From CAZADS01 sp964483985 (GTDB lineage: Bacteria > Pseudomonadota > Alphaproteobacteria > Thalassobaculales > Thalassobaculaceae): a stretch of DNA of 50,627 bases. Each line of letters starts with the position of its first letter. Position 1 is the stretch's first letter. Location of the stretch: contig CAZADS010000050.1 in NCBI GenBank assembly GCA_964483985.1, forward strand, positions 1 to 50,627. The letters are read 5' to 3'. Below are positions 26,843 through 34,959 of this stretch, piece by piece. Under the pieces are notes generated by a model. That model did no database searches, was not told where the DNA came from, and worked only from the letters and a program-made list of their open reading frames with translations. Both the position numbers and the translations under genes were made by a program.

Positions 26843-27601
26843 ATGGATCTCCAACTTCACGGAAAATTTTGTTTGGTAACTGGCGCAAGTGCTGGCATTG
26901 GCGTTGGCGTGGCAAAAACAATGGCCCGTGAAGGCGTGAATCTTGCGATCACCGCGCGTCGGAAGAATTTACTTTATAAAGTGGCGGAAGAGATAAAAGA
27001 AGAAACTGGAAAAACACCAGTAATTATAGAGGCGGATTTAATGAACAGTGAATCCCCGAAAAATATACAAGCTCAAATCCAAAGTATTTTTGGCGGGTTG
27101 GATATTTTGATTAATAATGCTGGCCTTTCCAGCAAACCTGATCCTATAGCTACTGATGAAGAGTGGAATGCTGGGTTCGATTTAAAATTTACCACAGTCC
27201 GGCGACTTACTAATGCGTTTCTTCCGACTATGATACAACGGGGCTGGGGACGTATAATAAATATAACTGGTGTCATAGAGCCTTTAGCCACTAGTGCAGC
27301 CCTAGTGGGATGTGCGGCGGTTCATAGTTGGGCAAAAGGTCTTTCTAGAGATGTGGCCTCTCAAGGTATCACGGTTAATTGTATCCCGCCCGGTAGGATA
27401 GATAGTGAACAAATCAGAGAAACAATTCACCCGACTCTTGAAAGTAGAAATGCGTTTATTCGACAGTATATTCCCTTGGGGCGCTTTGGTAAGCCGGAGG
27501 ATCTGGCAAACTTAGCGGCTTTTCTGTCTTCTCCACTTGCAGATTATATTACCGGAACAGTAATCCCAGTAGATGGCGGGATGTCTAGATTTGCGATGTG
27601 A
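26843..27601 (+). CDS. Short-chain dehydrogenase/reductase-like protein with non-canonical active site
   Basis: The 252-residue protein has a Rossmann fold with TGASAGIGVGVAKTMA near residue 14, DILINNAG near 90 and a C-terminal VIPVDGG. Aligned on GITVNCIPPGRI, the positions of the catalytic YxxxK read ALVGC, and the expected Ser region reads NITG. The classical Tyr and Lys therefore appear absent. Related SDRs with the IPPGRI phrase exist and may bind NAD(P) with other chemistry. It is divergent from the hyu cluster and likely belongs to its catabolic neighbourhood. AGGA lies about ten bases before the start. Confidence 0.85.
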   Translation: MDLQLHGKFCLVTGASAGIGVGVAKTMAREGVNLAITARRKNLLYKVAEEIKEETGKTPVIIEADLMNSESPKNIQAQIQSIFGGLDILINNAGLSSKPDPIATDEEWNAGFDLKFTTVRRLTNAFLPTMIQRGWGRIINITGVIEPLATSAALVGCAAVHSWAKGLSRDVASQGITVNCIPPGRIDSEQIRETIHPTLESRNAFIRQYIPLGRFGKPEDLANLAAFLSSPLADYITGTVIPVDGGMSRFAM

Positions 27602-27723
27602 GTTTGGTTAGAAAGGAGATCGGAAATGTGATCAAAGACAACTGCGCGATGTTAGTCCGATTCGAATAAGATATCTTAACTCGTAGGAATATCAAATTTA
27701 GTCTGTTGTGAATTGGGAACGAG

Positions 27724-28344
27724 ATGAAAGATATTTATGTTGATAAGTCGTATGGTCAAGATCACGTCGGGTACGGCAAACGATTAGGTGTTTTAGTGGT
27801 TGATTTTCAACGCAGCTTTACTGATAAACAATTTCCAATGGGTGGCAGCGATCGAATTAACCATGCGGTCGATAAAACAGCGAAACTATTAGAGGTTGCT
27901 CGCGCAAGACACGCACCGGTAGCTAGTTGCTTTGTTGCCTATCCAAATACTAAATCCATGCCTTATTGGAAAGTAGGAGCAATAAAAGATACTTTATTCG
28001 AAGGATCGGAAGCGGTTGAATTGGATCCACGGATCGCTGATAAAAGTTATGACTACGTTTTTCAAAAAACGGGTGCATCTGCATTTTTTATGACCTCATG
28101 CTCAGCCTTTTTTACCAAGCACCGAGTAGATACAATCGCGATCACCGGTTGTGTAACAAGCGGTTGCGTGCGCGCATCTGCGGTGGACTCCTTTCAATTC
28201 GGTTTTAGAACAATGTTAGTAGATGATTGCTCAGGCGACCACGACGAGCAGCCACATCAAGACACACTGCGAGATGTCGGGCGCAGGTATGCGGATATAG
28301 TACAAAGCGACGAAGTTATTCAAAATCTAATGCGCAACAACTAG
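27724..28344 (+). CDS. Isochorismatase-family amidohydrolase, N-carbamoylsarcosine amidase-like
   Basis: The 206-residue protein keeps the catalytic triad of cysteine hydrolases in this family: D27 in LVVDFQRSF, K115 in VFQKTGASAF and C148 in GCVTSGCVRASAVDS, with the usual cis-peptide before VTSGC. The sequence style (RLGVLVVDFQ, ADIVQSDEV) is closest to N-carbamoylsarcosine amidases, which release ammonia and CO2 to give sarcosine. In creatinine breakdown that enzyme acts after ATP-dependent N-methylhydantoinase, whose hyuA/hyuB-type genes lie nearby. The specific substrate is inference from context. Other isochorismatase-fold amidases (maleamate, ureidoacrylate) are possible. Confidence 0.85.
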   Translation: MKDIYVDKSYGQDHVGYGKRLGVLVVDFQRSFTDKQFPMGGSDRINHAVDKTAKLLEVARARHAPVASCFVAYPNTKSMPYWKVGAIKDTLFEGSEAVELDPRIADKSYDYVFQKTGASAFFMTSCSAFFTKHRVDTIAITGCVTSGCVRASAVDSFQFGFRTMLVDDCSGDHDEQPHQDTLRDVGRRYADIVQSDEVIQNLMRNN

Positions 28345-28440
28345 TGTCTCCATTTTTTTAATTGTTAAGGCAGATAAACCGTCGTGGTCTTTTGAAAATC
28401 ATTTCACGGGGTGCCATTTTTAGGTCTGGAACTCTATCAG

Positions 28441-29493
28441 ATGAAAAAAAATAAGGCGTTAATAGCGGGTGCGTTAGGTGTGGTAGGGCGTGCGGCGGCA
28501 GCCTATATTAGTGAGCTAAATGATTGGGAAGTTATCGGTGTGTCACGACGTGAACCCGACTTCCAGTTAAACGTTCGATTTTTACAACTGGATTTAACTG
28601 ATTCGAATGCTTGCCGAGCTATTTTGGGAAGATTAAATGATGTAACGCATATTTTTTATTGCGCTTATTCTCCACAACCTACGTTTAGCGACGAAGCAGA
28701 TGTTAACTTGGTTATGTTGAAGAATTTAGTTTCCGAGTTAAACACAGCTAGCTCGCAGTTAAAACATGTACAATTAGTTCATGGGAGCAAGTGGTACGGC
28801 TGCCATGTTGGCCCCTATAAGACGCCAGCAAAGGAAGATGATCCTCGGACACTCATTCCATGTTTTTATTATGATCAGCAGGATTGGTTGGCAGATTATC
28901 AGGAGGGCAAGCCTTGGGGTTGGTCTGCACTAAGGCCTCATGGAATATGCGGCTTCGCATTGGCGAGTCCAATCTCTCAACTAACAATACTTGGGGCTTA
29001 TGGATCTATATGTGCTCATTTAGGCTTACCCTTGAGATTTCCTGGTAAACCCAAAGCATTCTCATCGATTTATCAGACAACTGATGCCGGCCTATTGGCC
29101 GAGGCTATGGCCTGGGTGGCGACCAATACCAACTGTGTCAACGAGGCTTACAATATTACCAATGGAGATTTTTTCAGATGGGAGCAAATTTGGCCCGAGT
29201 TTGCAAAGTTTTTTGGCATATCTTCGGGTCCTGTTCAGCCGTTAAATCTAACATTATCCATGACAGGAAAAGAAGCGTTATGGAGGCAAATTTGTAAGGA
29301 TCACAATCTGCGTGAATATCATCTTATGGATTTAGCGAACTGGGATTTTGCTGATTGGCTGTATAGCTGTGATTACGATATTATGTCATCCATGACCAAG
29401 TTGCGTAAGGCAGGTTGGAATAAGGTGTTAGATAGTCAGACAATGTATTTAAAGCTTTTGCAAGATTTGCGGAACGATAGAATTATCCCCTAA
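28441..29493 (+). CDS. Progesterone 5-beta-reductase-like SDR (PRISE/SDR75 family)
   Basis: I chose the ATG at 28441. A GTG at 28411 would add ten residues before the Rossmann strand. The 350-residue product shows the family signatures: AGALGVVGRAAAAYI, WEVIGVSRREP, the Lys motif VHGSKWYGCHVGPY, the Tyr motif CFYYDQQDWL, and WSALRPHGICGFAL, LPLRFPGKP and NITNGDFFRWEQIWP. Plant members reduce enone steroids or iridoid precursors. Bacterial members reduce small enones, substrates mostly unknown. The extended-SDR catalytic Lys and Tyr appear intact. A terminator-like hairpin lies just downstream. Confidence 0.85.
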   Translation: MKKNKALIAGALGVVGRAAAAYISELNDWEVIGVSRREPDFQLNVRFLQLDLTDSNACRAILGRLNDVTHIFYCAYSPQPTFSDEADVNLVMLKNLVSELNTASSQLKHVQLVHGSKWYGCHVGPYKTPAKEDDPRTLIPCFYYDQQDWLADYQEGKPWGWSALRPHGICGFALASPISQLTILGAYGSICAHLGLPLRFPGKPKAFSSIYQTTDAGLLAEAMAWVATNTNCVNEAYNITNGDFFRWEQIWPEFAKFFGISSGPVQPLNLTLSMTGKEALWRQICKDHNLREYHLMDLANWDFADWLYSCDYDIMSSMTKLRKAGWNKVLDSQTMYLKLLQDLRNDRIIP

Positions 29494-29498
29494 AAGAA

Positions 29499-29529
29499 TT
29501 AGAAAGTATTCTAGATACACTAATTTTTT
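29499..29529 (+). terminator. Terminator-like hairpin with T-run between convergent genes
   Basis: TTAG...CTAA and GTATT/GATAC can pair into an interrupted hairpin, followed by TTTTTT at 29524-29529. It begins six bases after the stop of the 5-beta-reductase-like gene. The complementary strand also carries T-rich bases after the stem, so it may also end egtD transcription. The stem is AT-rich and weak. Confidence 0.5.
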
Positions 29530-29552
29530 AACCTACTGTTTGGATTTGTTGT

Positions 29553-30488
29553 TCAGGTTGTTTGCAAAAGCATCACCGAAAAATATCCTTGGTCATCCGT
29601 CCAATAACGTTTGGGGTGGAAACCCGAGGAAACGGCTAGATTTTTGAATTCTTCGATTGTAAATTTATAGCAATTTTCAGTATGGATGGTTTCGCCTAAT
29701 TGAAATTGAAATAATTTTCCGTTGATGAGAGCGGTTTGTTCCTCCAGACTTTCTAGATGCATTTCAACTCGTCCGTTACTTTCGTTATACCGAGCGAGAT
29801 GATTAAAAGCGTCTATATTGAAGTTAGCCTGAAGTTCGTTGTTTATTCTGACTAATATGTTTTTATTGAAAGCAGCTGTTATTCCTTCAGCGTCGTCGTA
29901 TGCAGAAACTAGTGTTTCAATATTTTTTTTCAAGTCGAACCCGATAAGCAGTGAGCCATTTTTGCCAAGTGTTTGGCAGACTGAGGCTAGAAATTCTACC
30001 GCTTTATTCGGCTCGAAATTTCCGATGGTCGATCCCGGAAAGAAACCGACGCGCCGATTTTTAAGATGGTTTGAGATTGGTAATTTTATTTCCTTGGTGA
30101 AATCTGCAACAACTGGAAATACTGGTAAATCCGGGTATTCTGACTGTATCGACGCAGCAGCTAAACTCAATTGTTCAGAGGATATATCTATTGGAATCAA
30201 AGCCGAGGGCGACACTAAATTATCTAGTAAAATTTTGACTTTTTCTAATGTTCCGGAACCATATTCAATTAATCCAGCACCTGGTCCTATAGCAGCCGAG
30301 ATTTCTTTTGCATTATCTTTTAGAATACCGGTTTCCATTCTCGTAGGGTAGTATTCGGGAGTCTTACATATCTGCGCAAAAAGTTCTGCCCCTCTTTGAT
30401 CATAAAAATACTTAGGCTTTAAAGTCTTTGGGTTCGAACCCAAACCTGAAAGGACATCGGACAAGAATTCGGGCGTTGTTTCAGTCAT
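29553..30488 (-). CDS. egtD: L-histidine N-alpha-methyltransferase EgtD
   Basis: The 311-residue protein has length and motifs of the EgtD family: KYFYDQRGAELFAQI, CKTPEYYPTRMET, the SAM-binding LIEYGSGTLEKVKILLD, PIDISSEQL, and RRVGFFPGSTIGNF. The substrate region includes FNHLARYNESNGRVEMHL. It trimethylates histidine to hercynine, the first step of ergothioneine synthesis, in the cytoplasm. It follows egtB after 48 bp on the same strand. Confidence 0.95.
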   Translation of the reverse strand: MTETTPEFLSDVLSGLGSNPKTLKPKYFYDQRGAELFAQICKTPEYYPTRMETGILKDNAKEISAAIGPGAGLIEYGSGTLEKVKILLDNLVSPSALIPIDISSEQLSLAAASIQSEYPDLPVFPVVADFTKEIKLPISNHLKNRRVGFFPGSTIGNFEPNKAVEFLASVCQTLGKNGSLLIGFDLKKNIETLVSAYDDAEGITAAFNKNILVRINNELQANFNIDAFNHLARYNESNGRVEMHLESLEEQTALINGKLFQFQLGETIHTENCYKFTIEEFKNLAVSSGFHPKRYWTDDQGYFSVMLLQTT

Positions 30489-30536
30489 CGTTTATCTTTC
30501 TCGCCTCGTCAGGTTGTAGTTTAATTTTTGAGGTTT

Positions 30537-31805
30537 TTAAACAAAGTCATCTGCAAGACGAATTCCCGTAAACTGCCAACGATCCGGGGGGTAAAAAAAG
30601 TTTCTGTAAGAAGATCGAATATGTCCTTCAGGTGTAGCGCAGGAACCTCCTCGCAATACGATTTGTCCGGACATGAATTTACCATTGTATTCTCCGATGG
30701 CACCGTGTGCAGGTTTGAAGCCTGGATAGGCAGTGTAAGGACTACTTGTCCATTCCCAAACATCACCATAAATTTGTGATAACCCAATTCCTGACGAAGC
30801 TGAGGGGTTGAACAATCCAGAGTTAGCGAAATTGCCCTCAACTTTAATACTGTTGGCAGCTATTTCCCATTCGGCTTCCGTCGGAAGTCGTTTATTAGCC
30901 CACCTCGCATATGCGTCGGCCTCAAAGTGGCTTATGTGACAAACCGGTTCATTTGTGTTTAAAGAATTTAATCCACTTAACGTAAAAATTTTCCATCCTT
31001 CACCATCCTGATGCCAATATGCTGGAGATTTCCAGTTTCGTTTCTGGCAGGTGACCCAGCCCGTTGAAAGCCAAAGTTCAGGTCGCTTATATCCATTATC
31101 TTCTATGAAAGCTAAATATTCCCCGTTGGTTACTAAACGGGATCCAAGTCGATAAGGCTCAAGCCATATTTTGTGCCGTGGACTTTCACAATCAAAGTAA
31201 AATCCCGTTCCATTCCAGCCTATTTCTGTTAGACCGCCGGGATAGTCTAACCAAATCAGTTTTGAAATGGGCGCAAATTTTTGCGTCCCAGTATGGGTGA
31301 ATTTTGGAAACGTTGGATTACAGGATAGGGCGTGTTTGATATCAGTAAGAATTAATTCTTGGTGCTGTTGCTCGTGGTGCAAACCCAGTTCTACCAAATC
31401 TAAAATATCGTTCTTCAATTCATTTTTGAACAGCTCTGTCATGTTCTCATTCACATGATCTCGATAGGCCTTGACTTCTTGTAATGAGGGTCTGGTTAAC
31501 AGGCCCCGCATATCTCGAGAGTGTCTTTCCCCGATTTGTTCGTAGTAAGAGTTAAATAAAAAGTTAAAAGCCGGGTCAAAATCTTGGTAATTAGAAATTT
31601 GGTTTTTAAGAATGAAAGTCTCAAAAAACCAAGTAGTATGGGCTAAATGCCATTTCGTGGGACTTGCATCCGGCATTGATTGAATACATTGATCTTCAGC
31701 TGACAAGTTGGTTGTAAGCAAAAGCGATTGATTACGAACAGTGTTAAAGCGTTCAAATAAGAATTTTAGGTCTTTACCGGTTTTGGAAATTCGCGCCGAA
31801 GTCAT
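30537..31805 (-). CDS. egtB: Hercynine oxygenase / sulfoxide synthase EgtB
   Basis: From the ATG at 31805 (AAAGAG upstream; an in-frame GTG lies at 31817) the product has 422 residues. The N-terminal DinB-like part has KWHLAHTTWFFETF and GLHHEQQHQELI, supplying the three iron-binding histidines. The C-terminal formylglycine-generating-enzyme-like domain has NKRLPTEAEWEIAA, YGDVWEWTSSPY, VLRGGSCATP and YRNFFYPPDRWQFTGIRLA. It joins hercynine to cysteine or gamma-glutamylcysteine with O2. No egtA, egtC or egtE is nearby, as in many proteobacteria with a two-gene egtBD layout. Confidence 0.95.
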   Translation of the reverse strand: MTSARISKTGKDLKFLFERFNTVRNQSLLLTTNLSAEDQCIQSMPDASPTKWHLAHTTWFFETFILKNQISNYQDFDPAFNFLFNSYYEQIGERHSRDMRGLLTRPSLQEVKAYRDHVNENMTELFKNELKNDILDLVELGLHHEQQHQELILTDIKHALSCNPTFPKFTHTGTQKFAPISKLIWLDYPGGLTEIGWNGTGFYFDCESPRHKIWLEPYRLGSRLVTNGEYLAFIEDNGYKRPELWLSTGWVTCQKRNWKSPAYWHQDGEGWKIFTLSGLNSLNTNEPVCHISHFEADAYARWANKRLPTEAEWEIAANSIKVEGNFANSGLFNPSASSGIGLSQIYGDVWEWTSSPYTAYPGFKPAHGAIGEYNGKFMSGQIVLRGGSCATPEGHIRSSYRNFFYPPDRWQFTGIRLADDFV

Positions 31806-31931
31806 ATGTTTTATCACTCTTTAGAACTAATCTTCGGAACACAAATTCACGTTGGCAAAAAAAGACTTGGTCGATAGCCCCATAATACAAATTTCTAATG
31901 GAACGTCTAGCGTACAGTTGTTAGGACGAAA

Positions 31932-31947
31932 AGTAATCTGGATTACT
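31932..31947. repeat. Short palindrome between a PhyH gene and egtB
   Basis: AGTAATC-TG-GATTACT is a perfect 7-bp inverted repeat. A further GATTACT stands at 31955-31961, ending one base before the reverse-complement stop codon of the PhyH gene. It lies 15 bases after that stop and about 130 before the egtB start, so it could be an operator for egtBD or a weak terminator. Confidence 0.3.
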
Positions 31948-31961
31948 ATGAAATTCTCATA

Positions 31962-32813
31962 TTAGATTACTTTACCGTTAATCACTTCAATTTGGTCATC
32001 GGGAACATAGAAATATGATCCAGGGCGAAAATCATATCCAAGATCACCAAGAAGCCGTCGTTGTCTAGGTGATGTTCGTTGAGCTAAGTCCGGTACTTTA
32101 TCGAAATCGTAGCAACGCATGAACATTTGACAATAATTATACAATAGAGTTTTGCGTGCTTTTCCGGAAAGATTAGGGGACGGACCATGCCATAGTGCAT
32201 GCGAAAATATATAACAATCCCCTGCCTTTCCGGTTAGTTGAACGGCTCCAGGAGTGTGAGGTCCAACCGGCGGATCTTGTTCAAATTGAATGGGCCTCAT
32301 GTGACTTCCTGGAAAGACGGTAAAATTGCCGCTATCAGGTCCGTCCACATCGGATAAGAGATACATGGCTTTGACTGCTATAGGTCGGCTAGTTTCAGTA
32401 ACACGTATTTCTCGCTGACCTTCTCCGCCATCGGTATGGGTGTATCCGGAGAAACCGTCACCAGATGCACGCACGATAGCCTGAGACATACTAAACACGA
32501 TATTGGGGCCCATTATGTCCGCAATCAAATCAAAAACAGTTTCTCTATCAATGAGATCGATGAAGGATCGATGATATGGCAATATATGTCGTCTATCCAT
32601 AAAGGCTTCGGGATTTTGATCTGGGCAGCGTTCAACCCATCCGTAATGTCCTCGTGGCAGCATACCAGAAAGTGGTTCCCAACCGGGGACCGTCCGAATG
32701 CGGTCTATTTCATTGGAGAAGAAATTGATTTCATCTGGGTCTAGGACGTTCTCCAGACAAAGATAACCGTCTACTGCCCATTTAGTTTTTTGTTCTTTGG
32801 TAAGAGTTTGCAT
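31962..32813 (-). CDS. Phytanoyl-CoA dioxygenase (PhyH) family protein
   Basis: The ATG at 32813 has GGGAG about eight bases upstream. A GTG at 32834 is also in frame. The 283-residue product is a 2-oxoglutarate/Fe(II) dioxygenase with the HxD motif in YTHTDGGEG and the distal His in IFSHALWHGPSPNLSG. The phrases MYLLSDVDGPDSGNFTVFPG and SYFYVPDDQ are typical of marine PhyH-like proteins. The substrate is unknown. It differs clearly from the other two PhyH proteins here, which belong to a separate subgroup. Confidence 0.88.
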   Translation of the reverse strand: MQTLTKEQKTKWAVDGYLCLENVLDPDEINFFSNEIDRIRTVPGWEPLSGMLPRGHYGWVERCPDQNPEAFMDRRHILPYHRSFIDLIDRETVFDLIADIMGPNIVFSMSQAIVRASGDGFSGYTHTDGGEGQREIRVTETSRPIAVKAMYLLSDVDGPDSGNFTVFPGSHMRPIQFEQDPPVGPHTPGAVQLTGKAGDCYIFSHALWHGPSPNLSGKARKTLLYNYCQMFMRCYDFDKVPDLAQRTSPRQRRLLGDLGYDFRPGSYFYVPDDQIEVINGKVI

Positions 32814-33100
32814 GATATTGCGCTCCCCATTCACAGTACTATGAAATCATCATTTTAATAGCGGTATTTTCTCTTCCAAGTGATTTGATTCTACTTTTAA
32901 TTAGTTTTAACTATTTCATTGACCGACATAAAATATTGAATCAGTTGGCTAAAAATAACGTCCTTGTATCTCTGCATTAATTAGTTGCCATACCTAAATG
33001 TCATGACTACTAATTACAAGTATTTGATTGCTACTTGTTCTAAATAGTGATGTCGTTTTATAGCTTCAAAACACATTTCGTTAAAATAGATGGGTATTAT

Positions 33101-33991
33101 ATGACACCAGAGCAAATTTTAGCCCAGCCTCCACTTGCGTTAACGCAGTCACAACGCGAATATTATTTTGAAAATGGTTATGTGGCTGTTGATCGTTTAA
33201 TCGAAGACAGCTGGATCCGGCGCTTGAGAGCATGCTCTGATAAGCTTTTAGAATCAAGTAAACTACTAACTAAATCTGACGAGGCATTTGATCTTGGCCC
33301 AACTCATAACTCGACTTCGCCCTACGTGCGAAGATTTAAAGCGTTGGTAGATCGCGATCCTGTTTTTTGGGGGTTTGCGGCGAAATCACCATTGGTCGAT
33401 ATAGCGGCCGATTTGGTTGGGCCAGATGTGAAATTTCACAGCGCAAAGTTGAATTTAAAATGGCCGGGAGACGGCGAAGTGGTTAAATGGCATCAAGATA
33501 TACTAGCTTGGCCTCATACAAATTATAGTCCAGTGACATTAGGTATTTATCTAGATGATGTAAGCTCTGAACAAGGTCCGCTGGTTTGTATTCCGAAAAG
33601 TCATAATGGCCCGCTATATTTCCACACTGATAACGACGGTGTTTGGACTGGCGCAATTTCAAGCCAAGATTTAAAAACCGTTGATCTAGAAAGTGCGGTG
33701 CAAACTACTGGGGTGGCAGGAACACTCATTGCAATAAATTGTCGCACAATCCATGGATCATCAAGCAATTTCTCCGAGCTTTTACGTCCCGTGGCGCTGT
33801 ACGTTTTTAGTTCGGCGGACGCTTTTGCATGGATGCCTCAACCCACGCCTACGTCAAAGTCCGGTTCAATCATTAGAGGTTCGCCCGCGCGGTTAGCACA
33901 TCTTGACTCACGACCTTGCCCCGTTCCTCCTAATTGGGAACAAATAGGTTATAATTCAATTTTTGAGGCGCAGAGTGAAAAGGTGGATTAA
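33101..33991 (+). CDS. Phytanoyl-CoA dioxygenase (PhyH) family protein
   Basis: The chosen ATG at 33101 begins MTPEQIL. Earlier GTG and ATG codons at 33047 and 33050 would add an unlikely leader. The 296-residue product has the iron site WHQDILAWPHTN (H and D) and distal His in TIHGSSSNFSE. FENGYVAVDRL and IPKSHNGPLYFHTDNDG are also present. It shares order, spacing and phrases with the PhyH at 45941, so the two are paralogues of one subfamily. The substrate is unknown. The gene is monocistronic and convergent with an SDR. Confidence 0.87.
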   Translation: MTPEQILAQPPLALTQSQREYYFENGYVAVDRLIEDSWIRRLRACSDKLLESSKLLTKSDEAFDLGPTHNSTSPYVRRFKALVDRDPVFWGFAAKSPLVDIAADLVGPDVKFHSAKLNLKWPGDGEVVKWHQDILAWPHTNYSPVTLGIYLDDVSSEQGPLVCIPKSHNGPLYFHTDNDGVWTGAISSQDLKTVDLESAVQTTGVAGTLIAINCRTIHGSSSNFSELLRPVALYVFSSADAFAWMPQPTPTSKSGSIIRGSPARLAHLDSRPCPVPPNWEQIGYNSIFEAQSEKVD

Positions 33992-34018
33992 ACTGCAAGG
34001 GATTAACGAGGAATCTGA

Positions 34019-34825
34019 TTAAGAGTACCCTATCCGAGCCACCATTCCACCATCGACTGGTAAATTTACGCCGGTTATAAACCGAGCTTCGTCTGATGCC
34101 AGAAACAGAGAGGCATAAGCTGTATCCCAGCCAGTACCCATTTTTTTTCCAAGGGGCACTTTGGAATTTCTTATTGCTCTAACTTCTTCAGGAGTAACTC
34201 CATTCAAATCCGCTCGAGGCCCCGTAGCAATAGGAGTGTCCATTAGACCGGGCATGATGACGTTACATCGAATGCCGTAATCCCAATTTGTGCTGGCGAG
34301 CATGTGGCAAAAAGCATTCATTCCAGCTTTGGACGTTTTATAAACGACACGATCTACCGAGCACACTGAAAAAATTGACGATATACCGATTATTACGCCA
34401 GCTGCCTGTTTTCTCATGATTGGAAGGACAAACCGTGTTGTTCGGTAGAGGCCTTTTAAATTGACGTCCATTACGCGATCCCAGATTTCTTCTGGCAATT
34501 CTATGGGATCGGTGTCTTTACCTTCTCCCGTGATGCCAACATTATATTGAAGTATATCAATGCGACCATATGTTTCTTCACATGCTGCCACAAAATTTTT
34601 ACAATCCTCATTGTGTTTTACATTTCCTTGGTAAGCTGTGCATTCGCCATTTTCAGACCGTATTAGGCGTTCTGTCTCTTTTGCTGATTCAAGGTGGAGA
34701 TCCACCGCCATAACCTTGGCCCCTTCGCGAGCAAAAAGTAGAGATGTTGCGCGCCCGTTTCCTATGGTATCGCCAGGTTGTTGGCCAGCGCCCACGATTA
34801 AAGCCACTTTATCTTGCAGCCTCAT
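34019..34825 (-). CDS. Short-chain dehydrogenase/reductase
   Basis: The 268-residue classical SDR has the nucleotide site IVGAGQQPGDTIGNGRATS near residue 10, an unusually expanded glycine loop, followed by the acidic residue in VDLHLE, which favours NAD(H). The catalytic Ser is in IIGISSIFSV, and Tyr and Lys are in YKTSKAG. The C-terminal end VNLPVDGGMVARIG is typical. GGAG lies eight bases before the start. It is divergent from the Ldh2-family gene and may act in the same pathway. The substrate is unknown. Confidence 0.9.
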   Translation of the reverse strand: MRLQDKVALIVGAGQQPGDTIGNGRATSLLFAREGAKVMAVDLHLESAKETERLIRSENGECTAYQGNVKHNEDCKNFVAACEETYGRIDILQYNVGITGEGKDTDPIELPEEIWDRVMDVNLKGLYRTTRFVLPIMRKQAAGVIIGISSIFSVCSVDRVVYKTSKAGMNAFCHMLASTNWDYGIRCNVIMPGLMDTPIATGPRADLNGVTPEEVRAIRNSKVPLGKKMGTGWDTAYASLFLASDEARFITGVNLPVDGGMVARIGYS

Positions 34826-34959
34826 GATTATTACTCCAATTTATGAAGAAAAGTTCGGTCATATCTTGCCTATTAGAGGCTTCCCGCTCAATCTTCCTAT
34901 CTATTGGTAATCATAGATCTCATTTATGGTGAATAAATTCGGAGTTCTAGGAGAACGTT

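Noticed and set aside
29839..30351. Plus-strand open frame of 170 codons
   Set aside because: It is antisense to egtD and has no family motif.
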